From contig CAYPAX010000001.1 in assembly GCA_964408735.1 (NCBI GenBank), positions 25,216 through 89,215 on the forward strand: 64,000 nucleotides of DNA, read 5' to 3'. The notes beneath the pieces were generated by a model, which saw nothing but the letters and a program-made list of their open reading frames with translations, had not been told where the DNA came from and searched no databases. The position numbers and the translations under genes were made by a program. This document shows, one piece after another, positions 35,501 through 44,632 of the stretch (the first letter of the stretch is position 1; every line of letters starts with the position of its first letter). Origin of the DNA: UBA7887 sp964408735 (GTDB lineage Bacteria > Pseudomonadota > Alphaproteobacteria > UBA7887).

Positions 35501-38500
35501 TTAGATCAGCTGATCCAACAGCGCACTCGCATCCTTAAGGTCCTTGGTTTCGAAGCCTTCTGTGAACCAATCGTAAACCGGGGCCAAAAGGTCGTGCGCC
35601 TTTTGCCGTTCCCCGCTATCGCCCCACAAGTGCGCAAGCGATGATGCGGCGCGAAGTTCCCAGCCACGTGCCGATTGCCCTCTTGCAACATCAATGGCCC
35701 TTTCAAAGCACTGCTCGGCCACAGAGCCGTCGCCACCGGGCCCGTGCAGCAGGAGATCTCCCTTGACCCGGTGTATCTCGGCTTCGGCCATACGCTCGCC
35801 GGTCGCAGCGACTTGATCCAGCGCCAAGTCGATACGGCCCATGGCTTCGTCGTGGCGGCCGAGACGCCCGAGGCCAACAGCCATAAACATGTTGGAGATA
35901 GGAACGACACAGTTTCCCCCAAGTGCGTTCCAATTTTCGATGCCAGTTGAAATCAACTCGACGCCTTCTTCGTGGAAACCACGCGCAACCAGGAAATTGC
36001 CGCCCCATAGGGGGTACATGATGAGGTCGATAACCGGCAGGCTTTGTTCGCGTCCTATCTCGCGCGCCTCTTCCAGCCAATCGAGGCCGTCGCCGGTCTC
36101 CCCACGATAGGCCAGCGCCATGGGGGCGACCGTCATAGTCATTGCCAGATTGAAGGGATGGCCCAGGCGCCTGCCTTGGCCTTGCACCTGTTTACATAAG
36201 GCAGCGGCTTGATCCGGCCATCCCAGCATCCACAAGGCTTGGGCGCCCCAACACTGGCCCACCGAGAGCGGATCGGCGGTCAAGCCGTGCACCAAATCCT
36301 TGTGCCGATCAAAATCGTAATGTTCCCGCAGGCTTTGAAGATGATCGGCCGATTGTTGAAGGTTGCCTGACCAGAGTTCCTGAGGGATTCCTGCGGCGCG
36401 CGCACACACCGCCAAATCGGATCCGAGATCCTCTCCTATCCGGTCCAACATCTCGTGAACTACCTTCGCGCCGTCGGCGTACTCGGCGCGACAGCCGTAA
36501 TAGGACCATAGGCACCAGAGGATCAGCTTTAGGGGTTCGGGCTGGTCGAGCGAAATCGCCAGTTCGCGCGCGGCGCCAAAGATCTCCAGCGTCTCAGATG
36601 CTGCCCACCCCTTGATGCCCAGATACGCCGCGCCAAGGACCATCCTGACCTGCAACTCGCTTTCGTCGCGCGTCGCTGAAGCTGGTTGGGTCAGCAGATC
36701 GGTCAGAGCCCTGGAGGAATGGTTTACCGTTTCCTGCAAAGCGCTGCGAGCCAGGGCAGCTTCTGCCGCCGCAAGCCAATAGGGAACAGCCTTGTCCATG
36801 AGGCCGGCTTCCGAGTAGTGATGCGCAAGAATCTCCGGCTCCGCCTGCGCCCCCGCTTCCAGCGACTCCGCGATCGCCTTGTGAAGGCTCGCCCGCCTGC
36901 TTTTCAACAAGCTGCCGTAAGCCGCATCCTGCACCAGCGCATGCTTGAAGACGTAAGTCGTCTGCGGTAGCTCGCCCCTCGCAAAAACCAGCTCGCTATT
37001 GGTGAGCTGCGTCAGAACTTCCCCAAGCTCGTTGTCGCCCAACGGAGACACCGCCGCCAGAAGGTCGTACGAAAACTCGCGGCCAATGCAGGACCCTATC
37101 TGGGCGACCTCCTTGACCGGACTCAGGCGATCCAGCCGCGCCATCAGCGAATCCTGGAGTGTCGAAGGAATTGCCAGAGGCGGCAAGGGGCCGTCGAGTT
37201 CGTATTCGTCGCCGGCGTCTTCCAGGATGCCGGCTTCGAGGATCGTCCTCGTCAGCTCCTCGACGAACAAGGGAACGCCGTCCGTCTTGGCGACTATCTG
37301 GTCAACGACCTCGTCCGGCAGTGGCCTGCCGCCCGTGACCCGCGCCACCATTTCGGCCACGTTCCGTTGGTCGAGGCGAGCAAGACCGATACTCGTCAGG
37401 TGGGCAAGCTCTTGCGGCCAAGGCGGCGCATATTCCGGACGATAGGTGATGAGCAAGAGCACGCGTTTGTCGGCAAGCCATGGCACGATCAGATCTAGCG
37501 CCTCCTGCGTCGTTGGGTCGATCCAATGGGCGTCCTCGAAAAGCATGAGCACCGGCTTCGTTCCCGCGAGCATTGCGATCTGCTCGGCGAGCGCATTCAG
37601 GGTCTCGTCCTTCTGCTTCTGCGGGGTCATGTTCAGCGCCGCGTAGCGCTCACCGGAATCGATGCCCAACAGCGATGCGAAGAGCGCCGGCATATGTCCC
37701 GCATTCCCGGTCAACGCCTCGATCTTCGTCAGCTTCGCATCCGTATCGTCTGTCGCTTCGAAGCCCACGGCGTGGAGAAACTGCTCGATGACTGGATGCA
37801 GTGCCGAGCTGGTGTGATAGGGCGAGCACTGATAACGCAGGCGCGTGTGAGCATCTTTCTCGATGCGCCGGCGCACCTCCTGCAAGATCCGGCTCTTGCC
37901 GATGCCAGGCTCGCCGCAAAGCAGAACGACCTGCCCTTCGCCGGCACAAGCCTGCTGCCACGCCTCCGTGAGCTGCGCGACTTCGCTCTCGCGACCCACG
38001 AAAGGTGTCAGGTGCGCGCCTCGCGTCGCCTCGAAGCGCCCCTCGGTCGCCGCAAATCCGGTGACGCGCCAAGCCTGCACGGGCTCGACAATGCCCTTGA
38101 GCGAGTGCGAACCCATGTCAGCGAGAACGAAAGTCGCGCCGACCAGGCGGCGGGTCGCCGGCGAAATGACGATTTCGTCAGGCCCCGCCAGCCCTTGCAC
38201 GCGAGCAGCGAGGTTCGGTGTCTCGCCAACGGCCAGTTTGGGCACGGAGGCGTCTCCTGCACCGGTCTCGCCGACCACCACCGGCCCTGTCGCTATGCCG
38301 ACCCGCGCTTGCAACGGATGCGGTGCCTCTACGCCCTTTATGGCCTCGATAATCTCCATGCCCGCGCGGACGGCCCTCTCACCGTCGTCCTCGTGCGCGC
38401 TCGGCCAGCCGAAGTAAGTCATCAGCCCATCGCCGAGATATTGGGCGACGTGGCCCTCGTAACGTTCGATCACGCCGCCGGCAGCCTGCTGATACGCCTG

Positions 38501-38842
38501 CATGACGGCGCGCAGATCCTCCGGATCCATATCTTCGGATAGCGAGGTGGAGCCAACGAGATCGCAAAACATGACGGTGATCTGCCGCCGCTCGGCCTCC
38601 GCCACGCGCGGCATGGCATCCGCGGATTCAACTTTCTTTGTCGCAGTCGTTGGCGCGCCTGCCTCGGCGAGGTCGCGAGCCGCTTTCAGCAGCTCCTTCC
38701 TCGGCCCCATGGGCAGACCAAGATCCTTGAGATCGGCGTCGGACAGTTCGGTGACATGCCGGAGCGCTATGCGCTCGGCCTCGAACGCCTCCGCGTAGTC
38801 TCCGAGCCCAAGGCTTTCGAGCCATGTCCGGAGGTCTGACAT
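35501..38842 (-). CDS. SAM domain / class III cyclase / AAA ATPase / TPR signalling protein
   Basis: A 1113-residue multidomain protein. Residues 1-60 are a SAM-type protein-interaction domain (LRTWLESLGLGDYAEAFE). Residues 85-265 are a class III nucleotide cyclase with metal Asp94 (MFCDLVGST) and Asp138 (YLGDGL). Residues 280-560 form an AAA ATPase: PFVGRESE, Walker A GEPGIGKS around 310-317, and Walker B-like LMLFEDAHWID. The rest is TPR-like helices. The architecture is common in alphaproteobacteria and resembles STAND-type switch proteins. No membrane segment is visible. An upstream AT-rich 500-base gap probably carries its promoter. Confidence 0.92.
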   Translation of the reverse strand: MSDLRTWLESLGLGDYAEAFEAERIALRHVTELSDADLKDLGLPMGPRKELLKAARDLAEAGAPTTATKKVESADAMPRVAEAERRQITVMFCDLVGSTSLSEDMDPEDLRAVMQAYQQAAGGVIERYEGHVAQYLGDGLMTYFGWPSAHEDDGERAVRAGMEIIEAIKGVEAPHPLQARVGIATGPVVVGETGAGDASVPKLAVGETPNLAARVQGLAGPDEIVISPATRRLVGATFVLADMGSHSLKGIVEPVQAWRVTGFAATEGRFEATRGAHLTPFVGRESEVAQLTEAWQQACAGEGQVVLLCGEPGIGKSRILQEVRRRIEKDAHTRLRYQCSPYHTSSALHPVIEQFLHAVGFEATDDTDAKLTKIEALTGNAGHMPALFASLLGIDSGERYAALNMTPQKQKDETLNALAEQIAMLAGTKPVLMLFEDAHWIDPTTQEALDLIVPWLADKRVLLLITYRPEYAPPWPQELAHLTSIGLARLDQRNVAEMVARVTGGRPLPDEVVDQIVAKTDGVPLFVEELTRTILEAGILEDAGDEYELDGPLPPLAIPSTLQDSLMARLDRLSPVKEVAQIGSCIGREFSYDLLAAVSPLGDNELGEVLTQLTNSELVFARGELPQTTYVFKHALVQDAAYGSLLKSRRASLHKAIAESLEAGAQAEPEILAHHYSEAGLMDKAVPYWLAAAEAALARSALQETVNHSSRALTDLLTQPASATRDESELQVRMVLGAAYLGIKGWAASETLEIFGAARELAISLDQPEPLKLILWCLWSYYGCRAEYADGAKVVHEMLDRIGEDLGSDLAVCARAAGIPQELWSGNLQQSADHLQSLREHYDFDRHKDLVHGLTADPLSVGQCWGAQALWMLGWPDQAAALCKQVQGQGRRLGHPFNLAMTMTVAPMALAYRGETGDGLDWLEEAREIGREQSLPVIDLIMYPLWGGNFLVARGFHEEGVELISTGIENWNALGGNCVVPISNMFMAVGLGRLGRHDEAMGRIDLALDQVAATGERMAEAEIHRVKGDLLLHGPGGDGSVAEQCFERAIDVARGQSARGWELRAASSLAHLWGDSGERQKAHDLLAPVYDWFTEGFETKDLKDASALLDQLI

Positions 38843-39204
38843 TCGGAACCCTCCCCAATATCATTTTACATGGAATCGTCGCGTGTGGTAGCCATTGTTA
38901 TGATGGAGCCCAATTGGCCTGCTTGTGGCTGAGGCAGGTGAATAAGTCGGCCCAGGGCCGAAATTTGTTGGAATTGGCCCTATTTGATGGATTCGCGAAT
39001 CCCTCAGCCACTGAATTCGTCGGAATCAGAAATTCACTCGTAGGCTAAATGAAAGGATAATTAAGTCTTTAGGGACCTATTCAACAGTCTGAGCATAATT
39101 GGCTGTGCGAAATCGATTCAAACAACATCTGGTCTTGGTTTCTTAGCTGACATGGCATCCTTAGCGGGCCAAATTGCCGGCACAACGCCACACCCCGCCA
39201 CCCT
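38843..39204. other. AT-richer intergenic region without a supported gene
   Basis: About 360 bases noticeably richer in A and T than the flanks. A short plus-strand frame starting inside the cyclase gene is present but has no ribosome-binding site or similarity that I recognise. Probably holds the cyclase promoter and decayed sequence. Confidence 0.5.
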
Positions 39205-39336
39205 CTACCCCACTTCCTCCTCATTGATCCGCGGCTTCCTTGCCGTGGCCGCCGCCACATAGGGCGCCAGCACCTCGCCCTTGAACGCCGGCTGCCCCTC
39301 TGCCGCGAACAGCGCCAGGGCCTCGCATGTCCGGGA
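39205..39336 (-). pseudogene. Possible 3' remnant of an unknown coding sequence
   Basis: In the minus strand a frame reads EALALFAAEGQPAFKGEVL then APYVAAATARKPRINEEEVG and a stop at 39205. It has the composition of a real protein C-terminus but no start, and it abuts the CMD gene stop. I cannot name the family. Confidence 0.35.
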
Positions 39337-39342
39337 TCCTCG

Positions 39343-39897
39343 CTACGGCTTGAGCGGCAGCGGCTCGCCCTCGGGCAGGCCGACCTCGAAGACGTTCAGC
39401 GTCATCGAGACCAGGGTGTAGTAGCCGAGCAGGCCGACCAGCTCGACGACGCCGGCGGCGCCCAGATGCTTCTCGGCGTTCGCGTAGGTGCCATCGCCGA
39501 CCCCGTGGGTCGTATGCAGCTCGATCGAGAAATCGTAGACCGCGGCCTCGTCGTCGTTGACGAAGTCCGGGCGGCGGCGGGCCTCCAGGGCGTCGATGAT
39601 GTCGAGCGCCAGGCCGCCTTCGATGGCGAACTTCTTGTGAGCGTACCATTCGAACTGGGCGGTCCAGTGGCGCGCCACGGTGAGGATGGCGAGTTCCTTG
39701 AGGCGCGGCGACAGCGAGGTGCCGAAGCGCAGCAGGGCGCCGAGATGCTGGGCGCGGTCGGCGAAGTCCGGGCTTTGCAGCCAGGCATTGAACGGCCCGC
39801 GGGCGCCCGAGCCGCGCGGCCCGGCGCTGATGGTGTCGTAGACCGCGCGCTGGGCGTCGGTCATCTCATCCGGGCTCAGCGTGGGCAAGCGCGGCAT
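39343..39897 (-). CDS. Carboxymuconolactone decarboxylase (CMD) family protein
   Basis: A 184-residue AhpD/CMD-like helical protein. The family segment is SPRLKELAILTVARHWTAQF followed by EWYAHKKFAIEGGL. The usual CxxC pair of peroxidase-type members is absent, closer to the Glu/His pattern of the decarboxylase-like branch. GGGAGGA lies ahead of ATG 39897. It is 13 bases downstream of the malate synthase gene and probably in its transcript. Confidence 0.88.
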   Translation of the reverse strand: MPRLPTLSPDEMTDAQRAVYDTISAGPRGSGARGPFNAWLQSPDFADRAQHLGALLRFGTSLSPRLKELAILTVARHWTAQFEWYAHKKFAIEGGLALDIIDALEARRRPDFVNDDEAAVYDFSIELHTTHGVGDGTYANAEKHLGAAGVVELVGLLGYYTLVSMTLNVFEVGLPEGEPLPLKP

Positions 39898-39910
39898 GGC
39901 GGGTCCTCCC

Positions 39911-42088
39911 TTACGAGACGAGCTTGGCTTTGACCTCGATACGCCGTGCGTGCAGGATCGGCTCGGTATAGCCGCTCGGCTGCGTGCAGCCCTCGAAGAC
40001 CAGGTCGCGTGCCGCCTGATAGGCGATGCTGCCGGCGAAGTCGGGCGCCATGGGCTGGTAGAGCGGGTCGCCGGCGTTCTGGCCGTCGACCACCGCCGCC
40101 ATGCGCTCGAGGGTCTCATCGACCTGGGCTTCCGTGCAGACGCCGTGGCGCAGCCAGTTGGCGATGTGCTGGCTGGAGATGCGCAGCGTGGCGCGGTCCT
40201 CCATCAGCCCCACATCGTTGATGTCGGGCACTTTGGAGCAGCCGACGCCCTGGTCGACCCAGCGCACCACGTAACCAAGAATGCCTTGCGCATTGTTGTC
40301 GAGCTCTTCGCGCACCTCTTCATCCGACCAGTTGACGCCTTCGGCGAGCGGCACCGAGAGCAGGTCGTCGAGGCTGGCGCGCTCGCGGCCCTTGATCTCG
40401 TCCTGGCGCATGGCGACATCAACCTGGTGGTAGTGGATGGCGTGCAGGGTGGCCGCCGTCGGCGACGGCACCCAGGCGCACGACGCACCGGCCTGGGGAT
40501 GGCCGATCTTGGCTTCCAGCATGGCCGCCATGAGATCCGGCATGGCCCACATGCCCTTGCCGATCTGGGCCTTTCCTTGCAGCCCGCATTCGAGCCCGAT
40601 ATCGACATTCCATTCCTCATAGGCCTGGATCCAAGCCGCCTGCTTCATGTCGCCCTTGCGGATCATGGCGCCGGCTTCCATGGAGGTATGCATCTCGTCG
40701 CCGGTGCGATCCAGAAAGCCGGTGTTGATGAAACAGACCCGGTCCTTGGCGGCGCGGATGCATTCCTTGAGGTTGAGGGTGGTGCGGCGCTCCTCATCCA
40801 TGATGCCCATCTTGAGGGTGTTGGGCTTCAGGCCGAGCACGTCCTCGACGCGGGCGAACAGCTCGCTGGAAAACGCGACCTCCTCCGGGCCGTGCTGCTT
40901 GGGCTTGACGATATAGACCGAGCCCGTGCGGCTGTTGCGGAACTTGCCCCCGCCCTTGAGGTCGTGCATGGCGATGAGGCTGGTGAAAAGCGCGTCGAGA
41001 ATGCCTTCCGGCACCTCGTTGCCGCCTGAGTCGAGCACGGCGCCGTTGGTCATCAGATGGCCGACATTGCGCACCAGCAGCAGGCTGCGCCCGGCGAGCG
41101 TCATGGTCTGGTCGTCCGGCGTGGTGTATTCGCGATCGGGCTCAAGGGTACGCTCGACGGTCTCGCCACCCTTGGCGAAGCTCGCGGCGAGGTCGCCCTT
41201 CATAAGGCCCAGCCAGTTGCGATAGACCAGCACCTTGTCTTCCGCATCCACGGCGGCAACCGAGTCCTCGCAGTCGACGATGGTGGTGATGGCCGATTCG
41301 ACCATCATGTCGCAGATACCGGCGGCATCGTCCTTGCCGATGGCATGCTCGCGATCGATGCGCACCTCCACATGCAGGCCGTTGTTCTCGAACAGCAGTG
41401 CGCTCGGCTCTTCCTCGTCGCCCTGGTAGCCGAGCAGCTGGCCGGGATCGATCAGGCCCGTGGCCCGGCCCGTGCCGAAACTGACCGAAAGGCGGCCGTC
41501 ATAGACCTCGTAGCCAGTGGCCTCGGCGTGGGAGATGCGCTCCAACGGTGCGACCTGGTCGAGAAAGGCGCGGGCATAGGCGATGACCTTGTCGCCGCGC
41601 ACGGGATTGTAGCCGCCGCCGCGGGTCGCGCCGTCGTCCTCGGGGATGGCATCGGTGCCATAGAGCGCATCGTAAAGGCTGCCCCAGCGCGCATTGGCGG
41701 CATTCAGGGCATATCGCGCATTGGTCACGGGCACCACCAATTGCGGCCCGGCCATGGTGGCGATCTCCTCGTCCACATTGGCCGTCGTAGCCGCAAACGA
41801 CTCGCCCTCGGGCAGCAGATAGCCGATCTCGGTCAGGAATTCCTTGTATTCGGCGGCATCGAAGCCGTGCTCGCGCCGGTCACGGTGCCAGGCGTCGATC
41901 TTGGCCTGCAGCTCTTCGCGGCACGCCAGGAGCTCGGCGTTGCGCGGCCCCAAATCGCGCAGGATGGCGGCAAGCCCCGCCCATACGGCATCGGCGTCGA
42001 GCCCGGTTCCGGGCACGGCCTCGTCATTGATGAAATCGTACAGCACTTTGTCGACGGCGAGGCCGTGGGCCTGGACGCGTTCGCTCAT
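39911..42088 (-). CDS. glcB: Malate synthase G
   Basis: A 725-residue malate synthase G, matching the usual length of about 723. It condenses glyoxylate with acetyl-CoA to malate. Diagnostic segments include IVDCEDSVAAVDAEDKV, RSLLLVRNVGHLMTN, GIMDEERRTTLNL, and FINTGFLDRTGDEMHTSMEA; the C-terminal domain carries WVDQGVGCSKVPDI. GGAGAG precedes ATG 42088; longer frames upstream lack homology. This enzyme would serve growth on C2 compounds or glycolate. Isocitrate lyase is not in the window. Confidence 0.97.
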   Translation of the reverse strand: MSERVQAHGLAVDKVLYDFINDEAVPGTGLDADAVWAGLAAILRDLGPRNAELLACREELQAKIDAWHRDRREHGFDAAEYKEFLTEIGYLLPEGESFAATTANVDEEIATMAGPQLVVPVTNARYALNAANARWGSLYDALYGTDAIPEDDGATRGGGYNPVRGDKVIAYARAFLDQVAPLERISHAEATGYEVYDGRLSVSFGTGRATGLIDPGQLLGYQGDEEEPSALLFENNGLHVEVRIDREHAIGKDDAAGICDMMVESAITTIVDCEDSVAAVDAEDKVLVYRNWLGLMKGDLAASFAKGGETVERTLEPDREYTTPDDQTMTLAGRSLLLVRNVGHLMTNGAVLDSGGNEVPEGILDALFTSLIAMHDLKGGGKFRNSRTGSVYIVKPKQHGPEEVAFSSELFARVEDVLGLKPNTLKMGIMDEERRTTLNLKECIRAAKDRVCFINTGFLDRTGDEMHTSMEAGAMIRKGDMKQAAWIQAYEEWNVDIGLECGLQGKAQIGKGMWAMPDLMAAMLEAKIGHPQAGASCAWVPSPTAATLHAIHYHQVDVAMRQDEIKGRERASLDDLLSVPLAEGVNWSDEEVREELDNNAQGILGYVVRWVDQGVGCSKVPDINDVGLMEDRATLRISSQHIANWLRHGVCTEAQVDETLERMAAVVDGQNAGDPLYQPMAPDFAGSIAYQAARDLVFEGCTQPSGYTEPILHARRIEVKAKLVS

Positions 42089-42205
42089 TTCTCTCTCCAA
42101 CCTTCTCGTTCTGCGCGGACAGGCGCCTGTGTTCCCTATCTTTGGGCGAAGAGTCAATGCGCGAAAGGGCTCGTGGTAGGGCGCCGGACGCGTCATTATG
42201 GCGCC

Positions 42206-43234
42206 ATGCTGCTACCGACCACCATCAGCGGAAGCCTGCCCAAACCGTCCTGGCTGGCCCACCGCCAAGCCCTCTGGGCGCCCTGGCGCCTCGAGGATGC
42301 GGGAGAATTGGCCGAGGCCAAGCGCGATGCGGTGCGCCTCGCCATTGCCGACCAGGAGCACGCCGGCATCGATATCGTCTGCGACGGCGAGCAATCGCGC
42401 CAGCACTTCGTACACGGCTTCCTGGAGCAGGTGGAGGGCATCGATTTCGCCAAGAAACAGCGCATCGGCATTCGCGCCGACCGCTACGAGGCGGATTGCC
42501 CGACCGTGGTTGGCGAGCTGCGCCGCCGCGGCCCCGTACACGAGGCCGACATGCGCTTCGCCCGCGCCCAGACCGAGCGTAAGCTGAAGTTCACCCTGCC
42601 GGGGCCGATGACCATCGTCGATACCCTGGCCGACGATCATTTCGGCGACCGGCCGCGCATGGCCATGGCCTTCGCCCGGCTCTTGAACGAGGAAGCGTGC
42701 GAGCTGGTCGCCGCCGGCGCGGACGTGATCCAGTTCGACGAGCCCGCCTTCAATGTCTACCTCGACGAGGTCGCCGGCTGGGGTATCGAGTGCCTGGAAG
42801 CCGCCATCGACGGCCTCGCCTGCACCACCGCGGTGCATATCTGCTACGGCTACGGCATCGAGGCCAACAATGCGTGGAAAGGCACTCTGGGAGAGGCCTG
42901 GCGGCAATACGAGGTGACCTTCCCGACGCTGGCAGCCAGCCGCATCGACCAGGTCTCGCTCGAAGTCGCCGGCTCCCACGTGCCGCTGGCCGTGCTCGAT
43001 CTGCTCGCGGGCAAGGACATCCTGCTCGGTGCCATCGATGTCGCCAACGATAGGGCCGAGACCCCGGAACAGGTCGCGGCCACCATTCGCGCCGCGCTCG
43101 ATCACGCTCCCGCGGAGCGGGTCGTGCCCTGCACCAATTGCGGCATGGTGCCGCTCACGCGCGATCTCGCCGTTGCCAAGATGCACGCCCTGGCGGCCGG
43201 TGCGGCCATCGTCAGAAACGAGTTCACGACTTGA
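42206..43234 (+). CDS. Short MetE-like (core-MetE) methyltransferase
   Basis: A 342-residue protein equivalent to the C-terminal catalytic barrel of cobalamin-independent methionine synthase. It starts PTTISGSLPKPSWL and has IQFDEPAFN, the His/Cys zinc region HICYGYG, and VPCTNCGMVPLTRDLAVAKM with the second zinc Cys. The N-terminal half of MetE is missing, as in the core-MetE group, some of which are thought to take methyl groups from methylcobalamin. That would fit the cobalamin island downstream but is inference. It is divergent from glcB with a 117-base gap. Confidence 0.88.
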   Translation: MLLPTTISGSLPKPSWLAHRQALWAPWRLEDAGELAEAKRDAVRLAIADQEHAGIDIVCDGEQSRQHFVHGFLEQVEGIDFAKKQRIGIRADRYEADCPTVVGELRRRGPVHEADMRFARAQTERKLKFTLPGPMTIVDTLADDHFGDRPRMAMAFARLLNEEACELVAAGADVIQFDEPAFNVYLDEVAGWGIECLEAAIDGLACTTAVHICYGYGIEANNAWKGTLGEAWRQYEVTFPTLAASRIDQVSLEVAGSHVPLAVLDLLAGKDILLGAIDVANDRAETPEQVAATIRAALDHAPAERVVPCTNCGMVPLTRDLAVAKMHALAAGAAIVRNEFTT

Positions 43235-43260
43235 AAAATTACCAAAAATGATAATATTTG
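43231..43260 (+). promoter_or_regulatory. Candidate AT-rich promoter for AbiE-like pair
   Basis: TTGAAA at 43231 and TAATAT at 43252 are spaced by 15 bases in a locally AT-rich patch between the MetE-like stop and the HTH gene. Spacing is shorter than ideal, so this is tentative. Confidence 0.35.
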
Positions 43261-43288
43261 TGCTTTCGAAGAATGATGTAGGCACCTC

Positions 43289-43804
43289 ATGCGTCACTCG
43301 GCACGGCTCATCGAACAGATTCTCGAGATCGGCAAGGCACGTGGCCTGTCGGCCGGCGCGATAGCCTGCCAGGCCGGCGTCACGCCTGCCAGCCTGTCGC
43401 GGGCGCGTCGTACCGGACGCTACAACGCGGACACGCTGGAGCGGCTGCTCGTTGCCGTGGACGGCGAGATCGCGGTCCGCCAGCGCGAGAGGCCGCCGAG
43501 CCCGGCCTTGGCCCTCGCGGCGGGCAGGCTCAATGCGGGCCGGCGGGAATTCATCTCGGAGTTGGAGCTGCGACACCTGCTGACCAAGTTTCGCCGCTCT
43601 GCCCTCGCCGAACGCGCCTATTCGCATCTCGTCGGCGTGGTCGAGGAATTGTCCGCCGAGCACGTTCAGGACCAGCTGATCGCAGGCGATGCTACGCTAC
43701 CTGCCTTGTCGCGAATCGCGCTCTACGTGAAGGGGGAAGGCCCAACCGTCGATTGGATCCATGAACAACTCACGCCCAGAAAGCCACTGGCCGAAGCTTC
43801 TTGA
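43289..43804 (+). CDS. HTH antitoxin-like protein of AbiE-type module
   Basis: A 171-residue protein with an N-terminal helix-turn-helix (ARGLSAGAIACQAGVTPASL) and a helical C-terminal part. Its last 44 bases overlap the start of an AbiEii-like nucleotidyltransferase frame, the arrangement of type IV AbiE toxin-antitoxin pairs. It would repress its own promoter and counter the toxin. The gene is intact though the toxin is not. Confidence 0.78.
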   Translation: MRHSARLIEQILEIGKARGLSAGAIACQAGVTPASLSRARRTGRYNADTLERLLVAVDGEIAVRQRERPPSPALALAAGRLNAGRREFISELELRHLLTKFRRSALAERAYSHLVGVVEELSAEHVQDQLIAGDATLPALSRIALYVKGEGPTVDWIHEQLTPRKPLAEAS

Positions 43805-44399
43805 CCTGGCGCTCGGCGCTATCGACACACTGAGCTGCCGGTATGACTGGTCGTTCGGGGGAGGCACCGCGCTGGCGATCCAGCTCGACCACCGGACCTC
43901 GTACGATATCGACATCTTCTTTCCCGACTCGCAAGCGCTGCGGGAGCTCTCGCCATAGCGCAATTCGACGGTGCGAGCCCTGTCCGACATTTGGCAAGAG
44001 CCGGGTCACCACCTCACGATCGAGCGCCCGGAAGGCGAGATCGATTTCCTTGGCGTTGCCTTGCGGACAGACCCCGGGGTCAAACCATGGCGGTTTCACG
44101 ATCGCGAAATCCCGTTGGAGACACCCAGCGAGATTATGGCCAAGAAGATGTGTTTTCGCGGCAACCGCCTCCTGGCGCGCGATCTCTTCGACATTGCCGC
44201 CATCCGGCGACTGGCGCCACGCGACTTCGACGCTGCCATCCTTGCGGAGCCAACGGCCGCCAGGCGTGTCGCGGATACCCTGCAGCGCAGAAGCGAGAAG
44301 CTGATGGCTGAGCTGCCGCAAGCGGTGCGCCCTACGACCTCGGGCGGGCGTCTGTTCGATATCGATATTCCGGCACTTGTGCTGGCACTGAATCGCTAA
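43761..44399 (+). pseudogene. AbiEii/AbiGii-family nucleotidyltransferase toxin, nonsense-interrupted
   Basis: The frame encodes the family signature SFGGGTALAIQLDHRTSYDIDIFF, quoted as GGGTALAIQLDHRTS and YDIDIFF, then a TAG at 43956-43958 after LRELSP. The same frame continues at once with RNSTVRALSD, EGEIDFLGVAL, and ETPSEIMAKKM..ARDLFDIA, normal for the family. Without the TAG it would be 212 residues. One base change from an Arg/Gln codon explains it. Restart at GTG 43971 is possible but would lack the GG and DxD catalytic residues. Confidence 0.85.
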
Positions 44400-44424
44400 G
44401 CTTGGCGCGGCCTGAGCCGGCGTG

Positions 44425-44600
44425 CTAGTGTCCGCTCCGCCGAGAAGAGGGAAGCCGGTGACGTGTCGCTGTCGCGATGCCAGTCCGGCGCTGCCCCCGC
44501 AACTGTAGACGGTTAGGCTTACGGCGACAGGCCACTGACACATGGGTGTCGGGAAGGCGTCGCGAGCCAGTGACCCGAAGCCAGGAGACCTCCTCAGGCA
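44425..44600 (+). ncRNA. Cobalamin riboswitch
   Basis: The leader contains the conserved elements in order: GGGAAGCCGGTG (44449), GCCAGTCCGGCGCTGCCCCC then GCAACTGTA, the B12-box-like GCCACTG (44532), GGGAAGGC, AGCCAGTGACCCGAAGCCAG and GAGACCT. Adenosylcobalamin binding would repress the cobW-cobN-cobO-cobQ transcript that follows 33 bases later. Confidence 0.95.
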
Positions 44601-44632
44601 CCTGTTGACCCTGTCATCTTCGGAGGGAAGGT

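Noticed and set aside
38824..39048. Short plus-strand frame at the cyclase start
   Set aside because: Begins inside the cyclase gene on the opposite strand, no ribosome-binding site, no similarity.
42089..42205. Cobalamin riboswitch ahead of the MetE-like gene
   Set aside because: None of the conserved riboswitch boxes are present in the 117-base gap.
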